In this document: positions 12,906 to 22,806 of the stretch, piece by piece | Numbering within the stretch: position 1 is the stretch's first letter | How the letters are laid out: each line of letters starts with the position of its first letter | From: Bradyrhizobium sp. 132 | GTDB taxonomy: Bacteria; Pseudomonadota; Alphaproteobacteria; Rhizobiales; Xanthobacteraceae | NCBI RefSeq assembly: GCF_023074185.1 | Contig: NZ_JADPKY010000041.1 | Location: 36,911 to 100,910 of the forward strand | Direction: 5' to 3' | DNA length: 64,000 nt | Translations under genes and position numbers: made by a program | Notes under the pieces: model-generated | Databases searched by the model: none | The model's input: the letters and a program-made list of their open reading frames with translations, nothing else | What the model was told of the DNA's origin: nothing

Positions 12906-13628
12906 ATGGGTCAAAAGATCAATCCGATCGGTCTGCGTCTTGGCATCAACCGGACCTGGGATTCCCGCTGGTTCGCCGGCAAGCAGGAATATGGCAAGCT
13001 GTTGCACGAGGACGTCAAGATCCGCGAGATCCTGCACAAGGAGCTCAAGCAGGCGGCTGTCGCCCGCATCGTGATCGAACGTCCGCACAAGAAGTGCCGC
13101 GTCACCATCCACTCGGCTCGTCCAGGCGTGGTGATCGGCAAGAAGGGCGCCGACATCGACAAGCTGCGCAAGAAGGTCGCGGACATCACTTCGTCCGACG
13201 TCGTCATCAACATCGTCGAAATCCGCAAGCCGGAGCTCGATGCGACGCTGGTGGCGGAATCGATCGCGCAGCAGCTGGAGCGCCGCGTGGCGTTCCGCCG
13301 GGCCATGAAGCGCGCCGTTCAGTCGGCGATGCGTCTCGGTGCGGAAGGCATCCGGATCAACTGCTCGGGGCGTCTCGGCGGCGCGGAAATCGCGCGCATG
13401 GAGTGGTATCGCGAAGGTCGCGTGCCGCTGCACACGCTGCGGGCCGACATCGACTACGGCGTTGCGACCGCGTTCACGACCTTCGGCACCTGCGGCGTCA
13501 AGGTCTGGATCTTCAAGGGCGAGATCCTCGAGCACGATCCGATGGCCCAGGACAAGAGAATGGCCGAAGGCGAGACTGGTGGCGGCGGCGATCGCGGCGG
13601 CCGGCAGCGCCGAGACAACGCGGCCTGA
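12906..13628 (+). CDS. rpsC: 30S ribosomal protein S3
   Basis: The 240 residues include the KH domain ([19 protein letters not shown]) and the C-terminal domain with [24 protein letters not shown]3 forms part of the mRNA entry channel and its helicase activity. The C terminus carries a Gly/Arg/Asp-rich extension ([16 protein letters not shown]). GCAGGAGCAC precedes the ATG. Confidence 0.97.
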   Translation: MGQKINPIGLRLGINRTWDSRWFAGKQEYGKLLHEDVKIREILHKELKQAAVARIVIERPHKKCRVTIHSARPGVVIGKKGADIDKLRKKVADITSSDVVINIVEIRKPELDATLVAESIAQQLERRVAFRRAMKRAVQSAMRLGAEGIRINCSGRLGGAEIARMEWYREGRVPLHTLRADIDYGVATAFTTFGTCGVKVWIFKGEILEHDPMAQDKRMAEGETGGGGDRGGRQRRDNAA

Positions 13629-13660
13629 GGCCAGCACAGAGAATTTGAGGGCTTGAAGCC

Positions 13661-14074
13661 ATGATGCAACCTAAGAAGACGAAGTTCCGGAAGGCGCATA
13701 AAGGCCGCATCCACGGCGTTGCGTCTTCGGGCGCGACGTTGGCCTTCGGCCAGTTCGGCCTGAAGGCGACCGAGCCTGAGCGCGTCACCGCGCGCCAGAT
13801 CGAAGCCGCTCGCCGCGCGCTGACCCGCCACATGAAGCGCGCCGGCCGCGTCTGGATCCGCGTGTTCCCCGACGTTCCCGTGTCGAAGAAGCCCGCCGAA
13901 GTCCGCATGGGCTCCGGCAAGGGTGCGCCGGAACTGTGGGTCGCGCGCGTCAAGCCGGGCCGGGTGCTGTTCGAGATCGACGGCGTCAACACCCAGACCG
14001 CGCGTGAAGCGCTGACCCTGGCGGCAGCGAAGCTGCCGATCAAGACGCGCTTCGTCGAGCGCATTGCGGAGTAA
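13661..14074 (+). CDS. rplP: 50S ribosomal protein L16
   Basis: This 137-residue protein ([19 protein letters not shown]) binds near the A site and helps position tRNA. Two consecutive ATGs at 13661 and 13664 could both serve as start; the first is taken because related proteins begin MMQP. Its TAA overlaps the rpmC start (TAATG), which implies coupled translation. Confidence 0.95.
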   Translation: MMQPKKTKFRKAHKGRIHGVASSGATLAFGQFGLKATEPERVTARQIEAARRALTRHMKRAGRVWIRVFPDVPVSKKPAEVRMGSGKGAPELWVARVKPGRVLFEIDGVNTQTAREALTLAAAKLPIKTRFVERIAE

Positions 14075-14286
14075 TGGCCATGGCCCAGATGAAGATCGAA
14101 GACATCCGCGCGTTGAGCCCCGATCAGCAGGATGACGCCATCCTGAACCTGAAGAAGGAGCGTTTCAACCTGCGCTTCCAGCGCGCCACCGGGCAGCTCG
14201 AGAACACCTCGCGCCTGCGCGAGGCCCGCCGTGACATCGCCCGGATCAAGACCGTCGCCGCGCAGACGCGCGCGAAGAAGAAGTAA
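14074..14286 (+). CDS. rpmC: 50S ribosomal protein L29
   Basis: The small all-alpha protein is found at the tunnel exit beside L23. The sequence [43 protein letters not shown] is typical, here preceded by MAMAQ. The start at 14074 overlaps the rplP stop; ATGs at 14080 and 14089 are alternatives that would shorten it by 2 or 5 residues. Confidence 0.93.
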   Translation: MAMAQMKIEDIRALSPDQQDDAILNLKKERFNLRFQRATGQLENTSRLREARRDIARIKTVAAQTRAKKK

Positions 14287-14299
14287 GAGGCTAACGAAG

Positions 14300-14548
14300 A
14301 TGCCGAAACGTACTTTGCAGGGCGTGGTCGTCAGCGACAAGCAAGCCAAGACCATCGTGGTGCGCGTCGATCGCCGCTTCACACACCCGATCTACAAGAA
14401 GACGATCCGCCGTTCGAAGAACTACCACGCGCACGACGAGAGCAACGAGTTCAAGCCGGGCGACATGGTGTGGATCGAGGAATCGAAGCCGGTTTCGAAG
14501 TTGAAGCGCTGGGTCGTGATCCGGGGCGAACACAAGAAAAGCGCCTGA
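14300..14548 (+). CDS. rpsQ: 30S ribosomal protein S17
   Basis: An 82-residue OB-fold protein, [21 protein letters not shown], which binds the 5' domain of 16S rRNA. The ATG at 14300 follows TAAGAGG; a longer frame reaching back into rpmC is not a credible N terminus. An 83-base gap follows before rplN, the largest since rplC. Confidence 0.95.
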   Translation: MPKRTLQGVVVSDKQAKTIVVRVDRRFTHPIYKKTIRRSKNYHAHDESNEFKPGDMVWIEESKPVSKLKRWVVIRGEHKKSA

Positions 14549-14631
14549 TCTGTTGGCTTTAGCCGACTGACTTCAGGGAAATGTTGAGCGCCGGCTGGGC
14601 TGGCGCAAAGAGAAGAGGACGAGGTGCATCA

Positions 14632-15000
14632 ATGATTCAGATGCAGACCAACCTCGACGTGGCCGACAATTCTGGCGCACGCCGTGTCATGTGTATCAAG
14701 GTGCTCGGAGGCTCCAAGCGCCGCTACGCCACGATCGGCGACATCATCGTCGTCTCGATCAAGGAAGCAATTCCGCGTGGCAAGGTGAAGAAGGGCGACG
14801 TGATGAAGGCCGTCGTGGTGCGCGTCCGCAAGGACATCCGCCGCGCTGACGGTTCGGTCATCCGCTTCGACCGGAATGCTGCCGTTCTGATCAACAATCA
14901 GTCCGAGCCGGTCGGCACCCGTATCTTCGGGCCCGTGCCGCGCGAGCTGCGCGCCAAGAACCACATGAAGATCATCTCGCTCGCGCCGGAGGTGCTGTGA
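14632..15000 (+). CDS. rplN: 50S ribosomal protein L14
   Basis: The 122-residue protein ([27 protein letters not shown]) forms an inter-subunit bridge and is the RsfS silencing-factor contact. The ATG at 14632 is preceded by AAGAGGACGAGG; upstream in-frame starts give a non-conserved extension. Its TGA overlaps the rplX ATG. Confidence 0.96.
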   Translation: MIQMQTNLDVADNSGARRVMCIKVLGGSKRRYATIGDIIVVSIKEAIPRGKVKKGDVMKAVVVRVRKDIRRADGSVIRFDRNAAVLINNQSEPVGTRIFGPVPRELRAKNHMKIISLAPEVL

Positions 15001-15314
15001 TGGCCGCGAAAATCCGCAAAGGCGACAAGGTCATCGTGCTGACCGGCCGCGATAAGGGTCGCACCGGCGAGGTGTTCGAAGTGCGTCCCGATGCCGGCAC
15101 CGCGCTCGTGCGTGGCGTCAACATGGTCAAGCGTCACCAGAAGCAGACGCAGGCCCAGGAGGGCGGCATCATCTCGAAAGAGTCGCCGATCCAACTGTCC
15201 AACATCGCGTATGTCGGCAAGGACGGAAAGCCGACCCGCGTCGGATTCAAGATTCTGGCGGACGGCAAGAAGGTCCGCATCGCCAAGAGCTCGGGAGCTG
15301 AGATCGATGGCTGA
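15000..15314 (+). CDS. rplX: 50S ribosomal protein L24
   Basis: A 104-residue KOW-domain protein ([22 protein letters not shown]) that initiates 50S assembly. The start ATG at 15000 forms TGATG with the rplN stop; the GTG at 14997 would add one Met. The end overlaps rplE by eight bases. Confidence 0.95.
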   Translation: MAAKIRKGDKVIVLTGRDKGRTGEVFEVRPDAGTALVRGVNMVKRHQKQTQAQEGGIISKESPIQLSNIAYVGKDGKPTRVGFKILADGKKVRIAKSSGAEIDG

Positions 15315-15864
15315 GGCCGCTTACACGCCGCGCCTGCGCGCGGAATTCGACGCGAAGATCCGGACGGAAATGACCGAGAAGTTCGGTTATGATAACGTCA
15401 TGCAGGTTCCGCGTCTCGACAAGGTCGTGCTGAACATGGGCGTTGGCGATTCCGTCAACGACCGGAAGAAGGCCGAGAACGCCGCTGCCGAATTGACCCA
15501 GATCGCCGGCCAGAAGGCGATCGTGACCTATTCGCGCGTCGCGATCGCGACCTTCAAGTTGCGTGAGAACCAGCCGATTGGCTGCAAGGTCACGCTGCGC
15601 AAGGCCCGCATGTACGAGTTCATCGATCGCCTGGTGACGGTCGCGCTGCCGCGCGTCCGAGATTTCCGTGGCCTGAATCCGAAGAGTTTCGACGGTCGCG
15701 GCAACTATTCGCTCGGCCTCAAGGAACACATCATTTTCCCCGAGATCGACTTCGACAAGGTCACGGAATCGCGCGGTATGGACATCACCGTCTGCACCAC
15801 GGCCAAGACCGACGACGAGGCGAGGGCCTTGTTGACCGCTTTCAATTTCCCGTTCCGGCAGTGA
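15307..15864 (+). CDS. rplE: 50S ribosomal protein L5
   Basis: This 185-residue protein ([18 protein letters not shown]) binds 5S rRNA and contacts the P-site tRNA. The region [22 protein letters not shown] is the standard L5 core. The ATG at 15307 lies inside the end of rplX, so the two are translationally coupled; the longer open frame upstream is only the rplX shadow. Confidence 0.95.
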   Translation: MAEAAYTPRLRAEFDAKIRTEMTEKFGYDNVMQVPRLDKVVLNMGVGDSVNDRKKAENAAAELTQIAGQKAIVTYSRVAIATFKLRENQPIGCKVTLRKARMYEFIDRLVTVALPRVRDFRGLNPKSFDGRGNYSLGLKEHIIFPEIDFDKVTESRGMDITVCTTAKTDDEARALLTAFNFPFRQ

Positions 15865-15910
15865 GACGCTGACGTAAAGCCTCTCAAACGCGGATACCCA
15901 GGAGCCAAGC

Positions 15911-16216
15911 ATGGCAAAGAAGAGTTCAGTCGAGAAGAACAACCGGCGCAAGCGGATGACGAAGAACGCCGCCCCGAAGCGCGCGCGGTTGAAGGCGATC
16001 ATCGCCGACAAGACGCTGCCGATGGAGGAGCGGTTCGCCGCGACCCTGAAGCTTGCGGAAATGCCGCGTAATTCGTCGGCCACCCGCATCCGTCTGCGTT
16101 GCGAGCTGTCGGGCCGTTCGCGCTCGAATTATCGCTTGACCAAACTGTCCCGCATCGCAATGCGGGACCTTGGCTCCAGGGGCATGGTCCCGGGCCTCGT
16201 GAAGTCCAGCTGGTAA
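15911..16216 (+). CDS. rpsN: 30S ribosomal protein S14 (zinc-free form)
   Basis: At 101 residues it is the long form of S14, and it lacks the CxxC pairs of the zinc-binding version. S14 organises the 30S head next to S3 and S10. Conserved LPRNSS-like ([21 protein letters not shown]) and the C-terminal SW ending are present. CAGGAG lies upstream. Confidence 0.95.
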   Translation: MAKKSSVEKNNRRKRMTKNAAPKRARLKAIIADKTLPMEERFAATLKLAEMPRNSSATRIRLRCELSGRSRSNYRLTKLSRIAMRDLGSRGMVPGLVKSSW

Positions 16217-16230
16217 GGAGGGTCGTTTAG

Positions 16231-16629
16231 ATGTCTACGCACGATCCAATCAGCGATCTGATCACTCGTATCCGCAACGCTCAGATGCGTTCCAAGAGCA
16301 AGGTCTCCACGCCTGGTTCGAAGATGCGCGAGAACGTGCTCGAGGTTCTCAAGACCGAGGGCTACATCCGCGGTTACGCCACGCTCGAGCACTCCTCGGG
16401 CCGCAGCGAGATCGAGATCGAGCTGAAGTATTTCGACGGCGAGCCCGTCATCCGCGAGATCGAACGAGTCTCCAAGCCCGGGCGTCGTGTCTACGCCTCG
16501 GTGAAGGCTCTGCCGCGGGTCAACAACGGGCTCGGCATTTCGGTGTTGTCGACGCCGAAGGGGATCATGGCCGACCACAGCGCGCGCGAAGCGAATGTGG
16601 GCGGCGAAGTTCTCTTCACGGTGTTCTGA
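16231..16629 (+). CDS. rpsH: 30S ribosomal protein S8
   Basis: This 132-residue protein binds helix 21 of 16S r[21 protein letters not shown] and the C-terminal [14 protein letters not shown] region are typical. The start is supported by an excellent Shine-Dalgarno (AAGGAGG) overlapping the rpsN stop. In E. coli S8 is the translational repressor of the spc operon. Confidence 0.96.
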   Translation: MSTHDPISDLITRIRNAQMRSKSKVSTPGSKMRENVLEVLKTEGYIRGYATLEHSSGRSEIEIELKYFDGEPVIREIERVSKPGRRVYASVKALPRVNNGLGISVLSTPKGIMADHSAREANVGGEVLFTVF

Positions 16630-16645
16630 GAAGGATTTTTGATCC

Positions 16646-17179
16646 ATGTCACGAGTTGGCAAAAGGCCGGTAGCGGTGCCGTCGGGTGTGACCGCGGCCG
16701 TCGACGGGCAGACCGTCAAGATGAAGGGGCCGAAGGGCCAGCTTCAATTCGTCGTCCATAGCGACGTCGAGGTGAAGCTCGAGGACGGCCAGGTCAAGGT
16801 GAACCCGCGGGTCGAGACCAACCGCGCACGGGCCCTGTACGGGACCGCTCGCGCTCAGGTCGCGAATCTGGTCGAAGGCGTTACCAAGGGCTTCGAGAAG
16901 AAGCTCGAAATCACCGGCGTCGGTTACCGCGCCGCGCTGCAGGGCAAGAACCTGCAGCTCGCGCTCGGCTACAGCCACGACGTGGTCTACGCGATCCCGG
17001 AAGGGATCACGATCACCGTGCCGAAGCCGACCGAGATCACGGTGACGGGCAGCGATATCCAGCGCGTCGGCCAGGTCGCCGCCGAGATTCGCTCCTATCG
17101 TCCGCCGGAGCCCTACAAGGGCAAGGGCGTGAAGTATGTTGGCGAATTCATCTTCCGCAAGGAAGGCAAGAAGAAGTAA
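16646..17179 (+). CDS. rplF: 50S ribosomal protein L6
   Basis: A 177-residue two-domain protein ([24 protein letters not shown]) located near the factor-binding site and sarcin-ricin loop. The C-terminal [11 protein letters not shown] motif is intact. GAGAAGGA precedes the ATG. Confidence 0.96.
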   Translation: MSRVGKRPVAVPSGVTAAVDGQTVKMKGPKGQLQFVVHSDVEVKLEDGQVKVNPRVETNRARALYGTARAQVANLVEGVTKGFEKKLEITGVGYRAALQGKNLQLALGYSHDVVYAIPEGITITVPKPTEITVTGSDIQRVGQVAAEIRSYRPPEPYKGKGVKYVGEFIFRKEGKKK

Positions 17180-17190
17180 CGGAGCCGGTC

Positions 17191-17553
17191 ATGTCGAAAG
17201 CCAAGGTTACGAATGCCCGGCGCAAGCGCAGTGTACGGCTGAAGCTTCGCCGCTCCGGTGGCGGCCGTCCGCGCCTGTCGGTGTTCCGCTCGTCCAAGCA
17301 CATCTACGCCCAGGTCATCGACGACCTGAAGGGCGAGACGCTGGCCTCTGCCTCCTCGCTCGAGAAGTCGATGCGCGATGGCGGCAAGACCGGCGCCGAT
17401 ATCGATGCGGCGAAGGCGGTCGGCAAGCTGCTGGCCGAGCGCGCCGCCGAGAAGGGTGTCAAGGAAGTCGTGTTCGATCGCGGCAGCTATCTCTATCACG
17501 GGCGCGTCAAGGCTCTTGCCGACGCGGCGCGTGAGAGCGGGCTGAGCTTCTAA
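17191..17553 (+). CDS. rplR: 50S ribosomal protein L18
   Basis: The 120 residues show the basic N terminus and the [20 protein letters not shown] core of L18, which with L5 and L25 brings 5S rRNA into the central protuberance. GGAG precedes the ATG 11 bases after rplF. Confidence 0.95.
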   Translation: MSKAKVTNARRKRSVRLKLRRSGGGRPRLSVFRSSKHIYAQVIDDLKGETLASASSLEKSMRDGGKTGADIDAAKAVGKLLAERAAEKGVKEVVFDRGSYLYHGRVKALADAARESGLSF

Positions 17554-17600
17554 CAGAATTTGAGGATTGAGGCGTAAGCCTCTGAAGGACTGGAAAAACC

Positions 17601-18188
17601 ATGGCAGAACGCGAACAACGTGGTGGACGCGATCAACGCGGCGGCGGACGTGAACGCAGGGAAGAGCGCGACAGCGAGTTCGTCGACAAGCTCGTCCACA
17701 TCAACCGCGTCGCCAAGGTCGTCAAGGGCGGCAAGCGCTTCGGTTTCGCAGCGCTGGTCGTGATCGGCGATCAGAAGGGCCGCGCCGGCTTCGGTCACGG
17801 CAAGGCGCGCGAAGTGCCTGAGGCGATCCGCAAGGCAACTGAATCCGCCAAGCGCAACCTGACCCGCGTCTCGCTGCGCGAGGGCCGTACGCTGCATCAC
17901 GACATCGCCGGCCGTCATGGCGCTGGCCGTGTTTACCTGCGCGCAGCCCCGGCCGGTACCGGCATCATCGCCGGCGGTCCGATGCGCGCCGTGTTCGAGA
18001 CGCTCGGCGTCCAGGACGTGGTCGCGAAGTCGATCGGCTCGTCGAACCCGTACAACATGGTTCGCGCAACCTTCGACGCGCTGAAGCATCAGGATTCGCC
18101 GCGCTCGGTCGCTGCCCGCCGCAACATCAAGGTGTCCACCCTCCAGTCCCGCCGTATCGGTGGCGACGCCGAGGCGGTTGCCGAATAA
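17601..18188 (+). CDS. rpsE: 30S ribosomal protein S5
   Basis: S5 helps control decoding accuracy and the mRNA entry. Of 195 residues the first ~28 form an Arg/Gly/Glu-rich extension ([17 protein letters not shown]) that E. coli S5 lacks; the core begins [23 protein letters not shown]. The spectinomycin-sensitive loop region and C-terminal [12 protein letters not shown] are present. The rplR-rpsE gap of 47 bases is the longest in this part of the operon. Confidence 0.95.
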   Translation: MAEREQRGGRDQRGGGRERREERDSEFVDKLVHINRVAKVVKGGKRFGFAALVVIGDQKGRAGFGHGKAREVPEAIRKATESAKRNLTRVSLREGRTLHHDIAGRHGAGRVYLRAAPAGTGIIAGGPMRAVFETLGVQDVVAKSIGSSNPYNMVRATFDALKHQDSPRSVAARRNIKVSTLQSRRIGGDAEAVAE

Positions 18189-18213
18189 CGGAAGCTTTTC
18201 GGAGTAGACTCCC

Positions 18214-18420
18214 ATGGCCAAGAGTGCCGTTACGACCGCAAAGACGATCAAGCTCGAGCAGACTGGCAGCGCAATCCGCCGCCATCACTCGCAGCGTTCG
18301 ACGCTGATCGGGCTCAAGCTCAACAAGATCGGCCGCACCAGCGAACTGCCGGACACCCCGGCGGTCCGCGGCATGATCTTGAAAGTTCACCATCTCGTTC
18401 GCATCGTCGACGAGAAGTAA
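18214..18420 (+). CDS. rpmD: 50S ribosomal protein L30
   Basis: A 68-residue L30 with the [30 protein letters not shown] core that binds 23S rRNA helix 38. The N terminus is slightly longer than in E. coli. A palindromic repeat lies directly after the stop. Confidence 0.94.
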   Translation: MAKSAVTTAKTIKLEQTGSAIRRHHSQRSTLIGLKLNKIGRTSELPDTPAVRGMILKVHHLVRIVDEK

Positions 18421-18426
18421 GCAAAG

Positions 18427-18475
18427 GCGCACGATCCCGAAAAGCGGGGACCCGTTTTCGGTGAAGGTCATGCGC
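18427..18475 (+). repeat. REP-like palindrome between rpmD and rplO
   Basis: The element runs from GCGCACGATC to GGTCATGCGC and contains an inner stem of CCGAAAA (18437-18443) with TTTTCGG (18455-18461). It resembles a rhizobial repeat type whose outer arms read AGCATGATC...GATCATGCT, and two clearer copies occur at 36747 and 47813. As part of the ribosomal transcript it would fold into a hairpin. Confidence 0.6.
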
Positions 18476-18495
18476 AAGAAACAAGGAGCAGGGCG

Positions 18496-18981
18496 ATGAA
18501 GCTCAGCGATATCGCCGACAATGCCGGCTCGCGCAAGAAGCGTATGCGCGTCGGCCGCGGCATTGGTTCGGGCAAGGGCAAGCAGGCTGGCCGCGGTGGC
18601 AAGGGTCAGACCGCGCGTTCGGGCGTGCGCATCAAGGGTTTCGAAGGCGGCCAGATGCCGTTGCATCGCCGTCTGCCGAAGCGCGGTTTCACGAATATCT
18701 TCCGGGTCGAGTTCGTCGAGATCAATCTCGACCGGCTCCAGGACGCGGTCGATGCCAAGAAGGTCGACTCCGGCAGCGTCGTGAACGTCGAATCGCTGGT
18801 CAAGGCTGGCGTGCTCCGCCGCCCCAAGGGCGGCCTGCGGCTGCTCGGCCGCGGCGAGCTCAAGGCCAAGCTCAACATCGAAGTCCATGGTGCCACGAAG
18901 ACCGCGATTGAAGCGGTCGAGAAGGCCGGCGGCTCGGTGAAGATCCTCGCGCCTGCCAAGGAAGAAGGCGAGGCGGCGTAA
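18496..18981 (+). CDS. rplO: 50S ribosomal protein L15
   Basis: The 161-residue protein has the Gly/Arg/Lys-rich N-terminal extension that penetrates the 50S core ([26 protein letters not shown]) and the C-terminal globular domain. AAGGAG precedes the ATG at 18496. A hairpin and 152 bases separate it from secY. Confidence 0.96.
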   Translation: MKLSDIADNAGSRKKRMRVGRGIGSGKGKQAGRGGKGQTARSGVRIKGFEGGQMPLHRRLPKRGFTNIFRVEFVEINLDRLQDAVDAKKVDSGSVVNVESLVKAGVLRRPKGGLRLLGRGELKAKLNIEVHGATKTAIEAVEKAGGSVKILAPAKEEGEAA

Positions 18982-18994
18982 CAACTGCGTCATT

Positions 18995-19016
18995 GGCCCG
19001 CGGTTCGCGGGCCTTT
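18995..19016 (+). terminator. GC-rich hairpin with short T run after rplO
   Basis: GGCCCGCG (18995-19002) pairs perfectly with CGCGGGCC (19006-19013) around GTT and is followed by TTTA. The U tract is short, so partial termination or attenuation between rplO and secY is more likely than a full stop. Confidence 0.5.
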
Positions 19017-19133
19017 ACGCATGCGGGACGATGGACTTATCGAAGCCGTAGCCCCAGATAATGTCCGGTGTCCGGTATAATGTAGCCCGGCCGCGGGCAT
19101 AACGGCGCAATAGGCGGCGGGAGAAAGTCCAAG

Positions 19134-20465
19134 ATGGCCTCTGCAGCGGAACAACTGGCAGCCAATCTCAATTTCGGTGCGTTTGCCAAGGCCGACGAAC
19201 TGAAGAAGCGCATCTGGTTCACCCTGGGTGCGCTGCTAGTTTATCGGCTCGGGACCTATATCCCGCTGCCCGGCATCGACCCCAACATCTGGGAGCAGGT
19301 GTTCCGCTCCCAGGCGGGCGGCATCCTCGGCATGTTCAACATGTTCGCCGGCGGCGGCATTCACCGCATGGCGATCTTTGCGTTGAACATCATGCCGTAC
19401 ATCTCGGCCTCGATCATCATTCAGCTTCTGACCACCGTCTCGCCCCAGCTCGAGGCGCTGAAGAAGGAAGGCGAGTCCGGCCGCAAGCTGCTGAACCAGT
19501 ACACCCGTTATCTCACGGTGATTCTCGCGGCGTTCCAGTCCTACGGCATCGCGGTGGGCCTCGAAGGCGCCGGCAACGTCGTCAGCGACCCCGGCATGTT
19601 CTTCCGCCTGTCCACGGCGATCACGCTGACCGGCGGCACCATGTTCCTGATGTGGCTGGGCGAGCAGATCACCTCGCGCGGTATCGGCAACGGCATCTCC
19701 CTGATCATTCTCGCCGGCATCGTCGCCGAGCTGCCCGCGGCGCTCGCCAACATGCTCGAGCTCGGCCGTCAGGGTGCGATGTCGACCGGCCTGATCCTGG
19801 TTGTCATCATCATGGCGGTCGCCGTGATCGCCTTCATCGTGTTCATGGAGCGCGCCCAGCGCCGGCTCTTGATCCAGTATCCGAAGCGCCAGGTCGGCAA
19901 CAAGATGTTCGAGGGCCAGTCCTCGCATCTGCCGCTCAAGCTCAACACCTCGGGCGTGATTCCCCCGATCTTCGCCTCCTCGCTGCTGCTGCTGCCGACC
20001 ACGGTTGCGAACTTCAACGCGGGCAGCGGGCCGGAATGGTTCCAGTGGATCACCACCCAGCTCGGCCACGGCCGTCCGCTGTTCCTGATCATGTATCTGG
20101 CGCTGATCGTGTTCTTCGCCTTCTTCTACACAGCGATCGTGTTCAATCCGACCGAGACCGCGGACAATCTGAAAAAGCACGGCGGCTTCATTCCGGGCAT
20201 TCGTCCCGGCGAGCGCACCGCGGAATATATCGATTACGTGCTGTCGCGCGTCACCGTGCTTGGCGCGGTCTATCTGGCGATCGTCTGCTTGATCCCGGAA
20301 ATCCTGATCTCCTACGCCTCGGTGCCGTTCTATTTCGGCGGCACCTCGCTGCTGATCGTCGTCAGCGTCACCATGGACACGGTGGCGCAGGTGCAGGGCT
20401 ATCTGCTGGCGCATCAGTACGAAGGCCTGATCCGGAAGTCGAAGCTGCGCGGCCGCCGCCGTTAA
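19134..20465 (+). CDS. secY: Preprotein translocase subunit SecY
   Basis: This 443-residue, ten-helix integral membrane protein forms the channel of the Sec translocon with SecE and SecG. The plug and first helices ([12 protein letters not shown]), the cytoplasmic loop regions and the C-terminal [12 protein letters not shown] tail follow the family. It lies, as usual, downstream of rplO; adk comes 277 bases later. Confidence 0.97.
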   Translation: MASAAEQLAANLNFGAFAKADELKKRIWFTLGALLVYRLGTYIPLPGIDPNIWEQVFRSQAGGILGMFNMFAGGGIHRMAIFALNIMPYISASIIIQLLTTVSPQLEALKKEGESGRKLLNQYTRYLTVILAAFQSYGIAVGLEGAGNVVSDPGMFFRLSTAITLTGGTMFLMWLGEQITSRGIGNGISLIILAGIVAELPAALANMLELGRQGAMSTGLILVVIIMAVAVIAFIVFMERAQRRLLIQYPKRQVGNKMFEGQSSHLPLKLNTSGVIPPIFASSLLLLPTTVANFNAGSGPEWFQWITTQLGHGRPLFLIMYLALIVFFAFFYTAIVFNPTETADNLKKHGGFIPGIRPGERTAEYIDYVLSRVTVLGAVYLAIVCLIPEILISYASVPFYFGGTSLLIVVSVTMDTVAQVQGYLLAHQYEGLIRKSKLRGRRR

Positions 20466-20742
20466 GCGCGGCGTCCTCTCGGGCGGCGCGACTGCGCCCC
20501 CGATTCGCCGCGCGAGCAACGCGCGGCGCCTGCAGGGATGGCCAGCGAGCCATTCGGTCGCATCGGCAGAGCGGGCTCTCCCTGTAGCGCAAACACTGAT
20601 CTCAAAGGCCTTCTTGGCGTCCGGCCATTTGCTCCCCTATGATATGGGTAGCGGTGCGGCGGCGATTATGATTTGCACTGTAGTTGGACTTCAAAACACG
20701 GGTGCGCGACGTATCGCTCACCAATGCGGGGGGCGTACGCCG

Positions 20743-21627
20743 ATGAGAATCATACTTCTGGGACCGCCGGGATCGGGCAAGGGGACCCAGGCGCAACTGC
20801 TGGTGCAGCGCTATGGCATCGTCCAGCTCTCGACCGGCGAGATGTTGCGCGCGGCCGTTGCGGCCGGAACGCCGGTCGGACTCAAGGCCAAGGAGATCAT
20901 GGCCAGCGGCGGCCTCGTGCCCGACGATGTCGTGGTCGGAATCATCTCCGACCGGATTGATCAGCCGGACGCCAGAAACGGTTTCATCCTCGACGGTTTC
21001 CCGCGTACCGTGCCGCAGGCCGAGGCGCTGGATGAGCTGCTCAAGCATAAGCACCTCAAGCTCGACGCCGTGATCGAGCTCCGCGTCAACGAGAGCGCGC
21101 TCCTGAGTCGTGTCGAAACTCGCGTCGCCCAGATGCGGGAGCGCGGGGAGGAGGTCCGACTCGACGACACTCCGGAGGTTCTGACCAAGCGACTCGCCAG
21201 CTATCGCAACCAGACGGAACCGCTGATTCACTACTATTCCGAGCGGCGGAAGCTTTCGACCATCGACGGCATGATGGCCATCGACGAGGTCACCCGCGCC
21301 ATTCATCGCCAGCTCCTGGCGCTCGGGGCGGTCGAGCCCAAGACGCATGGCAGGACCCGCGCCCGGAGCGCGGCCAAGGCGACCCTGGCCAAAAAGGCGA
21401 GAGCGGCGAAGAAATCGGCCAAAAAGCCGACCAGAACAGCCAAAAAGGCTGCGAAATCCGCCAAAAAGGCCAGCAAGAAGGCCGTGATGGGTGCCAAGAA
21501 GGCGGTCAAGAAAGCCGGCAAGAAGGCGACCAACAAAAAGACGACCAAAAAGACTGCCAAGAAGGCTGTCAAAAAGGGTGCCAAAAAGACTGCAAAAAAG
21601 GTCACGAAAAAGCGAGCCAAGCGCTAG
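20743..21627 (+). CDS. adk: Adenylate kinase with a Lys/Ala-rich histone-H1-like C-terminal tail
   Basis: Residues 1-~195 are a short-LID adenylate kinase that interconverts ATP+AMP and 2 ADP: P-loop [10 protein letters not shown] at 7-16, the DGFPRT motif, and a compact LID without zinc cysteines. The start is ATG 20743, giving [14 protein letters not shown]. Residues ~197-294 are an extension made almost entirely of AKKA/KKT-type repeats, strongly basic, like histone H1 or AlgP tails. The Adk family usually ends near 190-215 residues, so this doubles the unstructured part. The tail could bind nucleic acid or the ribosome; that is inference. Between secY and rpsM adk is in its normal alphaproteobacterial place. 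Confidence 0.95.
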   Translation: MRIILLGPPGSGKGTQAQLLVQRYGIVQLSTGEMLRAAVAAGTPVGLKAKEIMASGGLVPDDVVVGIISDRIDQPDARNGFILDGFPRTVPQAEALDELLKHKHLKLDAVIELRVNESALLSRVETRVAQMRERGEEVRLDDTPEVLTKRLASYRNQTEPLIHYYSERRKLSTIDGMMAIDEVTRAIHRQLLALGAVEPKTHGRTRARSAAKATLAKKARAAKKSAKKPTRTAKKAAKSAKKASKKAVMGAKKAVKKAGKKATNKKTTKKTAKKAVKKGAKKTAKKVTKKRAKR

Positions 21628-21812
21628 CGGCGGTTGACGAAAGCCCCCTGAATCCCCTAATAAGCCCCGCATCCAAGTCGGATAGTTTAAAACGATGCCG
21701 GGCCCCAAAGACCAGGGGTGGGCGTCGTGTTCGCGTTTGTGAACACCTGCCCGAGAAACCAAGCACTTAAAGCCAGATTCCTGACGAGGGATCGGCGACA
21801 GGAGAGAAGGCC

Positions 21813-22181
21813 GTGGCCCGTATTGCCGGCGTGAACATTCCGACCAACAAGCGCGTTCTGATCGCGCTCCAGTACATCCATGGCATCGGCCAGAAGATTG
21901 CCGGTGAGATCATCGAGAAGGTGAAGATCCCCGAGGATCGTCGCGTCAATCAGCTCAGCGACGCCGAAGTGCTCCAGATCCGCGAAGTGATCGACCGCGA
22001 CTATCTCGTCGAGGGCGACCTGCGTCGTGAGGTCGGCATCAACATCAAGCGTCTGATGGACCTCGGCTGCTATCGCGGCCTGCGCCATCGTCGCGGCCTG
22101 CCGGTGCGCGGCCAGCGTACCCACACCAATGCGCGCACGCGCAAGGGCCCGGCCAAGGCCATCGCCGGCAAGAAGAAGTAA
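21813..22181 (+). CDS. rpsM: 30S ribosomal protein S13
   Basis: This 122-residue protein ([14 protein letters not shown]) begins with GTG at 21813, backed by ACAGGAGAGAAGG. S13 contacts the P-site tRNA and forms inter-subunit bridges; the basic C terminus [23 protein letters not shown] is complete. There is no rpmJ before it, unlike in E. coli. A 185-base gap after adk may hold an alpha-operon promoter. Confidence 0.96.
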   Translation: MARIAGVNIPTNKRVLIALQYIHGIGQKIAGEIIEKVKIPEDRRVNQLSDAEVLQIREVIDRDYLVEGDLRREVGINIKRLMDLGCYRGLRHRRGLPVRGQRTHTNARTRKGPAKAIAGKKK

Positions 22182-22200
22182 GTTTTCGAATCCAGATCGC

Positions 22201-22239
22201 GGCGTGTGGCGAAAGGGGATGACCCGTTCGCCACACGCC
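22201..22239 (+). terminator. Perfect 13-base-pair hairpin between rpsM and rpsK
   Basis: GGCGTGTGGCGAA (22201-22213) and TTCGCCACACGCC (22227-22239) are exact complements around a 13-base loop, followed by TTTCGTT. It resembles an intrinsic terminator but sits inside an operon, so attenuation or an RNA-processing or stability role is plausible. Confidence 0.55.
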
Positions 22240-22305
22240 TTTCGTTCCATCAGGTGTAGCCGCTGGCACTACGGCGGCGTTTGAGATCTCCAGGAAAGGT
22301 ACTCT

Positions 22306-22695
22306 ATGGGCAAGGAAGCCACCCGCGTTCGTCGTCGTGAGCGCAAGAACATCGCCTCCGGCGTCGCGCACGTGAACTCGTCGTTCAACAACACGACCAT
22401 CACCATCACCGACGCGCAGGGCAACACGATTGCCTGGTCTTCCGCCGGCACGATGGGCTTCAAGGGCTCGCGCAAGTCGACCCCGTATGCCGCGCAGGTT
22501 GCCGCCGAGGACGTGTCGAAGAAGGCGCAGGAGCACGGCATGCGCACGCTGGAAGTCGAAGTCGCGGGTCCCGGTTCGGGCCGTGAATCGGCGCTCCGCG
22601 CGCTCCAGGCCGCAGGCTTCACCGTCACCTCGATCCGTGACGTGACCACGATCCCGCACAACGGTTGCCGTCCCCGCAAGCGTCGGCGCGTTTGA
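22306..22695 (+). CDS. rpsK: 30S ribosomal protein S11
   Basis: At 129 residues it has the S11 pattern, including [18 protein letters not shown] and the C-terminal [14 protein letters not shown]11 lies on the 30S platform near the E site. GAAAGG precedes the ATG. Confidence 0.97.
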   Translation: MGKEATRVRRRERKNIASGVAHVNSSFNNTTITITDAQGNTIAWSSAGTMGFKGSRKSTPYAAQVAAEDVSKKAQEHGMRTLEVEVAGPGSGRESALRALQAAGFTVTSIRDVTTIPHNGCRPRKRRRV

Positions 22696-22702
22696 TACCA
22701 AA

Positions 22703-22735
22703 TTGCGGGCGCTCTGACGCCCGCAATGACTTTTT
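22703..22735 (+). terminator. Hairpin with T5 tract between rpsK and rpoA
   Basis: TTGCGGGCG (22703-22711) pairs with CGCCCGCAA (22718-22726), followed by TGACTTTTT. This is a good intrinsic-terminator shape, yet rpoA follows 70 bases later. Partial read-through could set the ratio between ribosomal proteins and RNA polymerase alpha. Confidence 0.6.
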
Positions 22736-22806
22736 GCAAAGCCGTGGGAATGATCTGCGGCCTTTCTCCAACGCCAGTGTCTGCAGCAGCAGTTTGACTG
22801 GCCTGT

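Noticed and set aside
21591..21600. A AAA AAG heptamer near the end of adk, like the dnaX frameshift site
   Set aside because: It is a by-product of Ala-Lys-Lys codons. The -1 frame downstream shows no protein-like sequence and no stimulating stem is evident.
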